The notes under the pieces are model-generated. The model searched no databases, was not told the DNA's origin, and saw only the letters and a list, made by a program, of their open reading frames with translations. A DNA stretch of 64,000 nt, taken from assembly GCF_018687815.1 (NCBI RefSeq), contig NZ_CP061306.1, forward strand, positions 1,302,001-1,366,000, read 5' to 3'. How positions within the stretch are numbered: position 1 is the stretch's first letter; each line of letters starts with the position of its first letter. The stretch is from Polynucleobacter sp. JS-JIR-II-b4 (lineage in GTDB: Bacteria; Pseudomonadota; Gammaproteobacteria; Burkholderiales; Burkholderiaceae). Shown here piece after piece: positions 23,930 to 32,718 of the stretch. A program made the position numbers and the translations under genes.

Positions 23930-25173
23930 TGCTTTTGTCCAATATTAATTAACTGGTATCCATCATGACGCGTAAGCCAGGATAAAAATACAAGATTCTC
24001 TTGAGCTAGCAACAAGGGATGATCACTATACCCTGCTGTACTAGATAGTATTTTAGGAGTTGCCCAAGTTTTTCCATTGTCGCTAGATTCTTTTAAATAT
24101 ACGGAAGATTGCACACCATCGAATTCTTTCCATACCAACCAAACTTGCTGGCCCAATGCCAATAGATATGGCCTGGATACATTGGCACTTTCAGAACCTA
24201 CGCGACTAGGCTGGGAATAGGTGGCACCTTGATTGGTGGAATTGGCATAAAACACTCCAGAGCGCTTACTGCCTTGGGTATACCAAGCCACATGGTATGT
24301 ACCGGCGTTTGATACGGCTATGGATGGCCCATGATGCGGGCAAGCATCCGTTTTCCAGTTGTCATCAGCCACCTTACGGATTGGTCCAGCACCTGAAGCT
24401 GAAATCACTTGACTTGCTTGATCCCGAATTCCGCCAGGAAATATTGCTCTGTACGCTAGCACCGGATTACCTTTTGGATCAAGGCTGCCACCGATGCGAC
24501 AGCACTCACAACTACTCTCATTAGCAAAGCGCTCTGCCTGGAAGTTTTTGCCGCCATCCTGAGAAAAAGAATAGGCAATTGAGCCACCAAGACGATTTTG
24601 TCCACCCTGCTTCGCAGCAGAAACTAAACGCTTATCGATCCAAGAGATAAAAATATCGCCATCTGGCTTTATCAGAACGGATGGAAAACGCTGACTAGAG
24701 CTGTCATTGACCAAGGACTCTGGTTTGGTGAATGTCTTAGCCCCATCGGTCGATCTAGCAGTATTAATTTGCGCATTCCAGTTAGCATCTTTGAAAAATG
24801 CATATGCCAAAAAGACATTCCCTTGTTTATCAGCAACAATTTGCGGACGTGCATCAGCGCCAGCATCTAATGATTTACCGTGCTCAGCAATTTTGACTGC
24901 CGGTGAAAATGTTTTTCCTAAATCAGAAGACTGCGCAACAGCAACTACCCCATTTGCCGTCCATGCCAACAATAGCTTTCCATCCTGCGTAAAAAATGGG
25001 GTTGCAGCATTGGCGCACTCCAAACCAGCGCCCTGACAGGTATTGCCAGGCTTTGCGCTAACCATAGACGAATGATCCATTTGCATTTGCGCCTGCGCAG
25101 GAAAGCTCAGCGCCCCCAATAGAAGCGCTCCGAGCAATAAGAATCGATTAAAAGAGTATGGGATCGGATTCAT
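23926..25173 (-). CDS. Exported BNR-repeat protein (sialidase-like fold) with CECC motif
   Basis: A 415-residue secreted beta-propeller. A signal peptide (about 1-28) is followed by at least five Asp-box repeats: SSDLGKTF, STDGAKTF, SQDGGKNF, STNQGATY and SSDNGKTW. The sialidase catalytic Arg triad could not be assigned. The striking feature is NESSCECCRIGGS at about 220, three cysteines in four positions, plus an N-terminal QMQMDHSSM stretch and a pair of Cys (TCQGAGLEC). These look like metal ligands and fit the copper neighbourhood better than glycan cleavage. It starts 2 bases after the TonB receptor and overlaps the TlpA-like gene. Confidence 0.8.
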   Translation of the reverse strand: MNPIPYSFNRFLLLGALLLGALSFPAQAQMQMDHSSMVSAKPGNTCQGAGLECANAATPFFTQDGKLLLAWTANGVVAVAQSSDLGKTFSPAVKIAEHGKSLDAGADARPQIVADKQGNVFLAYAFFKDANWNAQINTARSTDGAKTFTKPESLVNDSSSQRFPSVLIKPDGDIFISWIDKRLVSAAKQGGQNRLGGSIAYSFSQDGGKNFQAERFANESSCECCRIGGSLDPKGNPVLAYRAIFPGGIRDQASQVISASGAGPIRKVADDNWKTDACPHHGPSIAVSNAGTYHVAWYTQGSKRSGVFYANSTNQGATYSQPSRVGSESANVSRPYLLALGQQVWLVWKEFDGVQSSVYLKESSDNGKTWATPKILSSTAGYSDHPLLLAQENLVFLSWLTRHDGYQLINIGQKQ

Positions 25174-25175
25174 GA

Positions 25176-27365
25176 TTAGAAGATGATACGTGCACCTACA
25201 GAAATGGCTTGCGGCATACCTAAGACATAGCTTGAATTATTATTACCCGTACCGAATGTGATGTATTGGCGATTAAATAAGTTCACTGCGGAAGCATACA
25301 CAGTCGTATTTTTTGTCATCTCGTAGTTAGCACGCAACCCCACTACCGCATAAGCAGCAACCGGCAAAGTATTGGCAGTGTTCATCCAAGAGCTGCCTAC
25401 ATAACGAATGGTCGCGGTAAAGCTGGCCTGCGGAACTGGGAAATAAGTTAAACCGCCACCTAAAATATTTTGCGGAACACCACCAACCTGCTTATTAATA
25501 GGGTCGCTTGTCGCACTCATCGTTAACTTGGTACTAGTGAATGCATAGTTAGCATCCGTAGCCCACTTTGAACTGATGTCGTGATGAAACTGGAACTCGA
25601 TACCCTGACTCAGGAGATTTTGGTTATTGGTGTAGTAGCTAATGCTAGTGGAGTTACAAATTCCGACATTACCTGTGCCGGTGAGTGGATTGCCAGTGGC
25701 GCCACATAAGCTTTTGGCTAACGCTACGTCTGTGGCGCTCTTAGAAGAAAGACTGTAGCTAGCTACAGCATTCTGAATGTAGTTATTAAATGCGGTCAAC
25801 TGCGCAAAGCCCCCCTTCCATCGATAATCTGTACCGACCTCGTAACCCGTCATAGTCTCAGGGGTTAAATTAGGGTTAGCAAAGCTATAGCCTGTTGAAG
25901 AACCATATGAACGAAGAGTGTTGTTCATACCCGGCGCATGGAATGCTTGATAAGCAGCAGAGCGTAAATCCCAGTCCTTACTCATCTTATATAACAAGCC
26001 AAGAGTGGGGCTCACCTGGGTCTTGCTTTGGTTGGGAATATTTTGATAGGCAGGATTGGCGCCATTCGGGCCCGCGTTGTAACTGGTTGGTGTTTGGCTA
26101 TTCCATTGATCCACCCGGGCAGCTAAGGTTGTCTCTAGCGGAAAGGATTCCGCTTTAGACTTCAGTTGACCCATAAGCCCGTAAAAAGATTGTTGCCCTT
26201 GGGCATAATTTACCGCGGCTGAAGTGCCATTGTTGTTTAAGTTATTGGTTTGATTTGAGCCAGCAATATTGCGCGCATCCACCCCGACAACATATTGATC
26301 AATTAAGCCCACAACTTCTTGGGTGTATTGAGCAGAAGCGCCAACCGTGCTGTAAGGATCTTTGTAGTTCGCATTGATGTAGGGGGTATTGGCTGGAATA
26401 TTGTTTGATTTTGTTGTGGTCGTTGAACCATTTTGCTTATTAAAGCCCGTGTTCTCATAGAAGAAATTGACATCTACCTTTGACTTGTCGTCTAAGCGGG
26501 TTGTTGTGCCACCAGCCAAATCCGTCTCTTGCATGATGTTAGTTGCAAAGGCATAACCCGAAGAGAGGTCGGACATGGTGTGATAACCCAAACGGAAGAA
26601 ACCGTTAGTGTCTTGCGTTGCCTTGAAATAACCCTGCATTCTGACGTTGGAGTTATGTGAGGCAGCATCGCCCTGCCCGTTCTTGATACTGGTTGGTGAT
26701 GCAGGTGAAATCGTTGCAATATTTTGATAGCCATCAGTATTGAAATAATCTGCCGAGAATCGTAGTTGGAGATTTTCAGACGCGATCAGATCCTTAGAGG
26801 CGGCTACGTTACCCGTACCAAATGCCCCGTAACTAGCTGATGCTTCTTGCTGACTGTTCACTGGCGTCTTGGTTTTGATATTAATGACGCCGCCCATGCC
26901 ATAGTTACCCCACAAGCTAGAAACACCCCCTCGGATAAACTCAACCGAATCAATTGAGGACATGGGAACCAAATTCCACTGGACGGTTCCATAAAAAGCA
27001 TCATTCGCTGGAACGCCATCGATCAATACCAAGGTTCTCGCATTACCCAGACCGCGCACATTAATGCTTTGACCAGTTGGGTCTTTTTGGTAATAAGGCG
27101 TGTCATTCAAAATAACGCCAGAGACATTTTTTAAAATTTGATCAATCGTTTGGTCTGGAGCTACCTCTAAGGCCTCCTTAGTCAAAACGGTTGTATTTAA
27201 TGGGATCTCATCCAAAGGCGTACCAGAACGGGTTGCCGTTACAGTGACGCTTTTTAATTTCTGATCGTAGTCAGGTGGTGGGGCAATTTGCGCTTGCGCA
27301 CTGATTAGTGCTGACCCAAATAGCATACCCACGCATGCGCTAATTTTCTTTTGCTGCAAAAACAT
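25176..27365 (-). CDS. TonB-dependent outer-membrane receptor (probable copper)
   Basis: A 729-residue outer-membrane transporter. A signal peptide (about 1-25, ending ISAQA) precedes a region resembling a TonB box (SVTVTATRS). The plug domain (about 45-160) has NVRGLGNARTLVLIDGVP and FIRGGVSSLWG, and a 22-strand barrel ends in aromatic IIF. Similarity in plan to OprC/NosA and the company of PCuAC suggest a copper substrate; this is inference. ATG 27365 has GGAG 6 bases upstream; the frame could extend four codons to a GTG. Confidence 0.85.
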   Translation of the reverse strand: MFLQQKKISACVGMLFGSALISAQAQIAPPPDYDQKLKSVTVTATRSGTPLDEIPLNTTVLTKEALEVAPDQTIDQILKNVSGVILNDTPYYQKDPTGQSINVRGLGNARTLVLIDGVPANDAFYGTVQWNLVPMSSIDSVEFIRGGVSSLWGNYGMGGVINIKTKTPVNSQQEASASYGAFGTGNVAASKDLIASENLQLRFSADYFNTDGYQNIATISPASPTSIKNGQGDAASHNSNVRMQGYFKATQDTNGFFRLGYHTMSDLSSGYAFATNIMQETDLAGGTTTRLDDKSKVDVNFFYENTGFNKQNGSTTTTKSNNIPANTPYINANYKDPYSTVGASAQYTQEVVGLIDQYVVGVDARNIAGSNQTNNLNNNGTSAAVNYAQGQQSFYGLMGQLKSKAESFPLETTLAARVDQWNSQTPTSYNAGPNGANPAYQNIPNQSKTQVSPTLGLLYKMSKDWDLRSAAYQAFHAPGMNNTLRSYGSSTGYSFANPNLTPETMTGYEVGTDYRWKGGFAQLTAFNNYIQNAVASYSLSSKSATDVALAKSLCGATGNPLTGTGNVGICNSTSISYYTNNQNLLSQGIEFQFHHDISSKWATDANYAFTSTKLTMSATSDPINKQVGGVPQNILGGGLTYFPVPQASFTATIRYVGSSWMNTANTLPVAAYAVVGLRANYEMTKNTTVYASAVNLFNRQYITFGTGNNNSSYVLGMPQAISVGARIIF

Positions 27366-27423
27366 TAAACTCTCCACACAACTTCATTGCCAATTACATA
27401 GCTAGGCTATGCCCTAATTTTGA

Positions 27424-27795
27424 TTAGGCTTGTGCTGGTGGAGCTGCTGAAGGTGGGGTTACCCAAACAGCAAGTGGTTTAGGTGATTGATAGAAAAGCT
27501 GAGGCAACAGAGCTAAAGTCTGTGGAGCTTCAAATCTGAGATTAGTATTGAATGCCGGAGTGATAACACTCTGCGCCACGCAATACGGGCAAGGCTGCAT
27601 TTGATTGGCAACGTATTGCCCATCATCTTGAACATCGATTTGCATCTTGCTGCCATCAACAGAACAAATCTCCATTGCAAAACCTTCGCCATGCTTAGCC
27701 ATGGAAACTGCTTGAGATGCAGCTGGCGCAAGCGCACTCATTGCAATTGCCAAGGCAGCAATCCAGTGAACGAAGCGGTTTTTGGAGGAATTCAT
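27424..27795 (-). CDS. DUF2946 family exported protein
   Basis: A 123-residue secreted or membrane-anchored protein with an N-terminal hydrophobic segment (about 10-30), then EICSVDG and the motif QPCPYCVAQ (about 67-75). This three-cysteine pattern is typical of DUF2946 proteins, which are found next to copper-uptake TonB receptors. The C-terminus is Pro/Ala-rich with a hydrophobic patch. It is the first gene of the module, 58 bases before the receptor gene. No ribosome binding site precedes the ATG, and the -10 lies only 9 bases upstream, so a near-leaderless message is likely. Confidence 0.82.
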   Translation of the reverse strand: MNSSKNRFVHWIAALAIAMSALAPAASQAVSMAKHGEGFAMEICSVDGSKMQIDVQDDGQYVANQMQPCPYCVAQSVITPAFNTNLRFEAPQTLALLPQLFYQSPKPLAVWVTPPSAAPPAQA

Positions 27796-27804
27796 GATGG
27801 AGGA

Positions 27805-27832
27805 ATTTTATCTGATTTCCACCTTTGACCAA
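27805..27832 (-). promoter_or_regulatory. Promoter of the copper module
   Basis: On the minus strand TTGGTC (27832-27827), 16-base spacer, TAAAAT (27810-27805), 9 bases before the DUF2946 start codon. No obvious metal-regulator palindrome overlaps it. Confidence 0.6.
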
Positions 27833-27864
27833 TGCTATCGAGCTTTACTTTATTTTGGGCAAAC

Positions 27865-27890
27865 AAAAAGGGGTCCGAAGACCCCTTTTC
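27865..27890 (-). terminator. UUCG-loop terminator after the OxlT-like gene
   Basis: On the minus strand AAAAGGGGTC, tetraloop TTCG, GACCCCTTTT: 10-base arms closed by a stable UUCG loop and ending in T residues. Confidence 0.92.
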
Positions 27891-27908
27891 TTAGGCTTTT
27901 GACCTGAA

Positions 27909-29171
27909 TTACATAGAAGCAGAACGCTCGATGAGTTTGCGACGCATTGGGCGCAATACAAACCAAGCCAAGATCGCAGCAGTTCCATTTAAGAAACTCG
28001 CAACCCAGAACACCACTTCCCAGCCACCAGTAGTAGCCACCAATACGCTAGACAAAGGCACCAGCAATGAAGCAGTTCCTTTTGCTGTGTAGAGGAGACC
28101 TGCGTTACCAGCAGCATATGTTGATCCAAAAGTATCAGCGTTAGTTGATGGGAACAAGCTATAGATCTCACCCCATGCAAAGAACACTAAACCAGTTAAG
28201 AGAACAAACATGACTGGATCGCGACCGAGGTAATACAAACCGAGAATACCTAAGCACTCAAATGAGAAGCATAAGGTCATCGTTTGTTCGCGGCCAATCT
28301 TGTCAGACACCCAACCAAAGAAAGGACGGGTCAAGCCATTCAATACACGGTCAACAGTCAATGCAAAGGTCAAAGCAGGTAATGCCAAGCCCATCAAGCT
28401 CACAGTTACGCCAGCAATTTGGAAGTCTTTAGCAATTGGGCCTAATTGCGCTGTAGCCATCAAGCCACCAGCTGCAACCATCACGAACATGAGATACATG
28501 ATCCAGAACACTGGTTGCTTGATCATTTCCATTGGGCGGAAGTCTTTGCGAGTCTGAACAACAGCAGCTTTCACAGTGGTGATAGCGCTCTTGATTGGCT
28601 TTGAAAGCAACAAGCTCAGAACAACAACGATGATGCCTTGCCAGATACCAAAGTACCAGAATGCATCTTGATAGCCTTGATTGGCAATCATATTAGCGAT
28701 TGGAATAACAGTTAATGCGGAGCCTGCACCAAAGCCTGCAGCAGTCATACCAGCAGCCAAACCACGGCGATCTGGGAACCACTTGAGCGCATTACCTACG
28801 CAAGTACCATAAACAGCACCAGCACCTACACCACTAACAGCAGCAGCAACGTAGAGCATAGTCAATGTATCAGCATGAGCATTCATCATCCAGCCCAGGC
28901 CACACAAAATACCGCCACAGAAAACAACTGGGCGTGGACCAAACTTATCAACGAGGTAACCTTCGATTGGCACCAACCAAGTTTCAGTCAGCACGAAAAT
29001 GGTAAATGCAACTTGAATCGCTGCGCGACCCCAACCAAACTTAGCATCGATTGGGTTTACAAACAAAGTCCAACCGTATTGCAAGTTTGCAATCATCGAC
29101 ATACAAATGATGCCAATTAGTAGCTGAAACCAACGACCTCCTAAAGGTCCTGCAGTTTTCTCGCCGCTCAT
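27909..29171 (-). CDS. MFS transporter, OxlT (oxalate/formate antiporter) type
   Basis: Major facilitator with twelve hydrophobic segments, 420 residues from ATG 29171 (GGAG 6 bases upstream; the longer frame adds 14 basic residues with no site). Family marks of the OxlT group are NLQYGWTLFVNPI in helix 1, GYLVDKFGPRPVVFCGG between helices 2 and 3, and GWVSDKIGREQTM in the second half. Substrate is probably an organic acid but is not shown by sequence; oxalate-degrading genes (frc, oxc) are absent nearby. A candidate FNR-type box lies upstream. Confidence 0.88.
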   Translation of the reverse strand: MSGEKTAGPLGGRWFQLLIGIICMSMIANLQYGWTLFVNPIDAKFGWGRAAIQVAFTIFVLTETWLVPIEGYLVDKFGPRPVVFCGGILCGLGWMMNAHADTLTMLYVAAAVSGVGAGAVYGTCVGNALKWFPDRRGLAAGMTAAGFGAGSALTVIPIANMIANQGYQDAFWYFGIWQGIIVVVLSLLLSKPIKSAITTVKAAVVQTRKDFRPMEMIKQPVFWIMYLMFVMVAAGGLMATAQLGPIAKDFQIAGVTVSLMGLALPALTFALTVDRVLNGLTRPFFGWVSDKIGREQTMTLCFSFECLGILGLYYLGRDPVMFVLLTGLVFFAWGEIYSLFPSTNADTFGSTYAAGNAGLLYTAKGTASLLVPLSSVLVATTGGWEVVFWVASFLNGTAAILAWFVLRPMRRKLIERSASM

Positions 29172-29246
29172 CCTGAATCTCCTATTTTTACTTTTTATAA
29201 ATACAAATCGCACCCAAAAATTTGGGTTATGTGATTTTTAAGCATT

Positions 29247-29275
29247 TACATATTTGAATACTTGACACTAATCAA
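29247..29275 (-). promoter_or_regulatory. Promoter with FNR-type box upstream of the OxlT-like gene
   Basis: On the minus strand TTGATT (29275-29270), 17-base spacer, TATGTA (29252-29247). The dyad TTGAC-ACTA-ATCAA at 29262-29275 matches the FNR/ANR consensus TTGAT-N4-ATCAA in nine of ten positions and overlaps the -35. An alternative -10, TAAAAA at 29240-29235, would place the dyad near -41, the activating position. Confidence 0.5.
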
Positions 29276-29387
29276 GTTTTACTCAATTCCCCACTAGTGA
29301 TTACCCTTGCCTTAACCCTATGAAATATAAGCTTTACAAGGGTAAATCATCGGTTTTTTTACCCCACTGACTAGCAGCAATAGGAAA

Positions 29388-29414
29388 CAAAAAAGCCACC
29401 CGAAGGTGGCTTTT
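29388..29414 (-). terminator. UUCG-loop terminator after the 35-residue gene
   Basis: On the minus strand AAAAGCCACC, TTCG, GGTGGCTTTT with further T residues. It begins 22 bases after the small gene and separates it from the OxlT-like gene. Confidence 0.93.
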
Positions 29415-29435
29415 GAATTGCTGTAATTTTTTAAA

Positions 29436-29543
29436 TTACATGCCGCGGTAAGCGCCGTCAAAATCATAGTGACGAGCAGGCTTTGCTTGGCTTGGTTTGC
29501 TTTCAGAAAAAAGCTGGTTAATCATATTCAATAAAACAGTCAT
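29436..29543 (-). CDS. Small 35-residue protein of unknown function
   Basis: Found by reading the gap; too short for a usual ORF list. ATG 29543 is preceded by AAGGAG with a 7-base spacing, and the frame ends in TAA at 29438-29436. The first 12 residues are amphipathic-hydrophobic (MTVLLNMINQLF), the middle is Lys/Pro-rich and the end is the distinctive RHYDFDGAYRGM. A consensus-like promoter (TTGCAC-17-TATACT) lies about 30 bases upstream and a strong UUCG terminator follows, so this is a complete single-gene transcription unit. I do not recognise the family. A regulatory RNA with an embedded ORF is the main alternative. Confidence 0.75.
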   Translation of the reverse strand: MTVLLNMINQLFSESKPSQAKPARHYDFDGAYRGM

Positions 29544-29571
29544 TTGAATCTCCTTAAGGGTTAGTACCTAG

Positions 29572-29600
29572 AGTATAACCCTAATACTATTGCAGTGCAA
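29572..29600 (-). promoter_or_regulatory. Promoter of the 35-residue gene
   Basis: On the minus strand TTGCAC (29600-29595), 17-base spacer, TATACT (29577-29572). One of the best sigma-70 matches in the window. Confidence 0.75.
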
Positions 29601-29717
29601 CAGGCCTAAAAAACGGGCAAAAGTGTCGTAAGCCTATGTTTTTACAAGGAATTAACTCAATTTAGGGGAAATGCCTGGGATACGCCTGTCCAATGGGGAT
29701 TGGCGTGGCAAACCTTT

Positions 29718-30185
29718 TTAGCGGAACCGGTCTAGCAGTTTTTTACTGACTTTATCCAATTGCGTAGAGTCTTTGATGAGAAATTGCAGCCCGTTGGAAT
29801 CGGCAATCAGCAATGTATTGCCAGCAATTCGACGAATATCTTCCTCGCCCTTGAGGCGAATTCGTGTTGGACCTCGGTCCGTTTCGATATCCCAAATACT
29901 AGGAGTAGCGAACGTAGAAACCTTAGTGATCCTCTCAATGACTGGCATGAACTCGCGCTCAGCCAGTTCTTCCTCGATCAACCCAAGTTCTGCTTCAGAA
30001 ATAGCGGTGACATCCGGAAACCAGCAAAGCTCTTTTCCAGATTGATTCATGATGCCAATACCCGCAGCAGGCGCAGTAATTGGAAAAGCTCTGACAGGAT
30101 GAACGCCAATGTGTCGCTCACCTTTGTTGTCGATAAAGACCAGACGGCCTAGCGCATCACGCTCTAGCTGATGAGTCGTACTCAT
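29718..30185 (-). CDS. DUF1854 protein associated with cyanophycin locus
   Basis: A 155-residue soluble protein with the DUF1854 pattern: an opening LERDALGRLVFIDNKGERH, the GVHPVRAFPITAP motif, ELCWFPD, then SIWDIETDRGPTRIRLKGEED and a closing DSNGLQFLIKD. Its biochemical role is unknown; the family occurs beside an unusual ABC transporter in genomes with cyanophycin synthetase, as it does here. The start overlaps the stop of the ABC gene by four bases, implying coupled translation and probably a shared complex. Confidence 0.88.
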   Translation of the reverse strand: MSTTHQLERDALGRLVFIDNKGERHIGVHPVRAFPITAPAAGIGIMNQSGKELCWFPDVTAISEAELGLIEEELAEREFMPVIERITKVSTFATPSIWDIETDRGPTRIRLKGEEDIRRIAGNTLLIADSNGLQFLIKDSTQLDKVSKKLLDRFR

Positions 30186-32515
30186 ACCCCACCCCCAACT
30201 TGCTTAGCAACTTCTTCCAGTTTTTCTTCTTGCACTTCTTCCAGACTTTCACCAATAGCACCGCCTTCAACAAGCTCCGCAGCATGACGCAGCTGGGCCT
30301 GATACAAGGTGTAATACGCGCCCTGAGCTTCCATCAATTGATCGTGAGAACCTATTTCTACAATCTCACCCTTATCTAGAACCACTAAGCGATCCGCTTT
30401 TCTTAAGGTGGAGAGACGGTGGGCGATTGCAATCGTAGTGCGGCCCTTCACCAGGTTATCCAAAGCGCGCTGGATTTCTTTTTCAGTAGTGGTATCAACA
30501 GATGATGTTGCTTCATCTAGGATCAGAATGCTTGGATTAATCAGCAGTGCTCGCGCAATTGATATACGCTGACGTTCACCGCCAGAGAGAGATTGGCCAC
30601 GCTCTCCTACTAAGGAGTCATAACCTAGAGGAAGGCGAAGAATAAATTCATGGGCATGAGCGGCGCGTGCTGCCTCAATAATTTCTTCGCGAGTTGCATC
30701 TGGTTTACCGTAAGCAATATTCTCCGCAATCGTTCCAAAGAATAAAAATGGCTCTTGCAATACCAAGCCAATACGCTTGCGATAGTCAGCAATTCTGATA
30801 CTGCGAATATCCCGACCATCCAAGGAAATCGATCCTGCGCTCACGTCATAGAAGCGGCAGATCAAGTTCACCAAAGTGCTCTTACCAGAACCACTATGAC
30901 CTACTAGGCCAATCATTTCTCCGGGAGCGATATCTAAGTCAATGCCTTTAGAAACAGCACGATTACCATAACGGAAGCCGACGCCACGCAGGGAAATGCG
31001 GCCTTTGACTTCACCCAAAGGCGCTGGATTGATAGGCTCAGGGACGCTAGAGACGTGATCCAAAATATCAAAAATACGTTTAGCGCCAGCGGCTGCTTTC
31101 TGGGTATGAGAAACAATTCGACTCATGGAATCTAAGCGAATATAAAAACGTCCGATATAGGCCAAGAAAGCAATCAAGACGCCAACAGAAATTTTCTGAT
31201 GCGCCACCTGCCAAATACCAAAGCCCCATACCACTAGTAAGCCCGTTTCAGTAAGCAAAGTTACCGTAGGAGAAAATAATCCCCATACGCGATTCACGCG
31301 ATCATTGATTTGTAGATTATGTTTATTGGAATCCACGAAGCGCTTGAGTTCGCGGTCTTCTTGTGCAAATGCTTTGACTACTCGAATGCCCGGGATAGTG
31401 TCCGCCAAAATATTGGTTACTTCAGACCAGATGCGATCAATCTTTTCAAATCCAAAACGCAAACGATCGCGCACGACATGAATCATCCACACAATGAATG
31501 GCAATGGCGCCAAGGTAACCAAGGCCAGCAAAGGATCAATGGATACCAGGATGGCCGCGGTCATGGTGATCATCAACACATCGGTAGCAAAGTCAAGCGC
31601 GTATAAGGAGAGGAAAACGCAAATACGATCGGTCTCAGCGCCAATGCGGGCAATCAAGTCACCTGTTCTCTTGCCGCCAAAGTATTCCAGTGAAAGTTTA
31701 AGTAGGTGTTCGAAAGTAGTATTGCGTAAATCAGCACCAATGCGCTCACTCACCAATGCAAGTAAATAGGTCTTCCACCAACCTAAACCCCAAGCAACAA
31801 TTGCTGCACCAAATAATGCAAACAGATACATGCTGGCCAAATGAAAATCAATTGGATTGCCGCGCTCATATGGAATCAACACGTGATCCATTAATGGCAT
31901 GGTGAGATACGGTGGAATTAAAGTGGCGCCCGTAGATAACAGAGTCAACACAAAACCCAGTAGCAATTGTTTTTTGTAAGGGCGAGCAAAACGCCAAAGC
32001 TTGAAGAGCGTCCAAGTAGATGGCGGTGCATCATCCTCAGGATCACACGTCGGACAAGAATCAGAATTTGCTGGTTTTGGACTCAAACAAACCGGGCAGA
32101 CCTGCTTGTCATACTCACTGACCTCACCATTGCTCAGCTCCTCGCCGCGAGTTAATTGCTTAAAACTGGATTGGAGGCGAAGTACCTGGGGATTTACCGC
32201 CAAGGTGAAATTCCAGGATCTCAATAATTTATCGGGAGTTTCCAGGCGCAAATGGCCTACTCCAGCATGATCACCGTGAATTAAATGGGTATTTGTCTCT
32301 AATTTCCAAGACTCAAACGCATTGCCGTCTGTCCAAAACAAGCCTTGTTCACTGAGTAAAAGCAGGCTTTTTTCAAAGCGTAAATCGAGGCCTAAATCGA
32401 GCTCAACCCAAGCTAGTAGGTCTTCAGAGCTCTTTACTGGGGAGGTTTCAGCCCCCAAAACAGCCAACCAATAGCTCGGTAGCACGGGGGCAAAAGGTAG
32501 GATTTGTGGCTTCAT
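30182..32515 (-). CDS. Cyanophycin-locus ABC transporter, fused membrane and ATPase domains
   Basis: A 777-residue half-transporter of the exporter type with an unusual front. Residues 1-170 form a soluble domain that ends in a zinc-ribbon-like CPVCLSPKPANSDSCPTC. About six membrane helices follow (roughly 195-460), then the ATPase: Walker A GHSGSGKST, signature LSGGERQR, Walker B ILILDEATSSVD and switch His in IAHRLST. The C-terminal 35 residues are Glu-rich. It is divergent from the two cyanophycin synthetase genes across 203 bases and coupled to DUF1854. Substrate and direction are unknown. Confidence 0.9.
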   Translation of the reverse strand: MKPQILPFAPVLPSYWLAVLGAETSPVKSSEDLLAWVELDLGLDLRFEKSLLLLSEQGLFWTDGNAFESWKLETNTHLIHGDHAGVGHLRLETPDKLLRSWNFTLAVNPQVLRLQSSFKQLTRGEELSNGEVSEYDKQVCPVCLSPKPANSDSCPTCDPEDDAPPSTWTLFKLWRFARPYKKQLLLGFVLTLLSTGATLIPPYLTMPLMDHVLIPYERGNPIDFHLASMYLFALFGAAIVAWGLGWWKTYLLALVSERIGADLRNTTFEHLLKLSLEYFGGKRTGDLIARIGAETDRICVFLSLYALDFATDVLMITMTAAILVSIDPLLALVTLAPLPFIVWMIHVVRDRLRFGFEKIDRIWSEVTNILADTIPGIRVVKAFAQEDRELKRFVDSNKHNLQINDRVNRVWGLFSPTVTLLTETGLLVVWGFGIWQVAHQKISVGVLIAFLAYIGRFYIRLDSMSRIVSHTQKAAAGAKRIFDILDHVSSVPEPINPAPLGEVKGRISLRGVGFRYGNRAVSKGIDLDIAPGEMIGLVGHSGSGKSTLVNLICRFYDVSAGSISLDGRDIRSIRIADYRKRIGLVLQEPFLFFGTIAENIAYGKPDATREEIIEAARAAHAHEFILRLPLGYDSLVGERGQSLSGGERQRISIARALLINPSILILDEATSSVDTTTEKEIQRALDNLVKGRTTIAIAHRLSTLRKADRLVVLDKGEIVEIGSHDQLMEAQGAYYTLYQAQLRHAAELVEGGAIGESLEEVQEEKLEEVAKQVGGGV

Positions 32516-32718
32516 TGACCTTAAAAGTATAGTGGAGCTGAATTTTTTAGATTTATTGCTCCTGTCAACTTTAGAGGGTCAAAAGCCGTTAAATTGTCTA
32601 TGTAGGCCCTTTTATGTATTTTTGCTGAATTTGTGAGTTTTTCAATAACTATTAGAAACAGAGAGACTGTCTGACGCGTCAACGCCAAAACCTGGCGCCG
32701 GCCATCGCAACACTGCAT

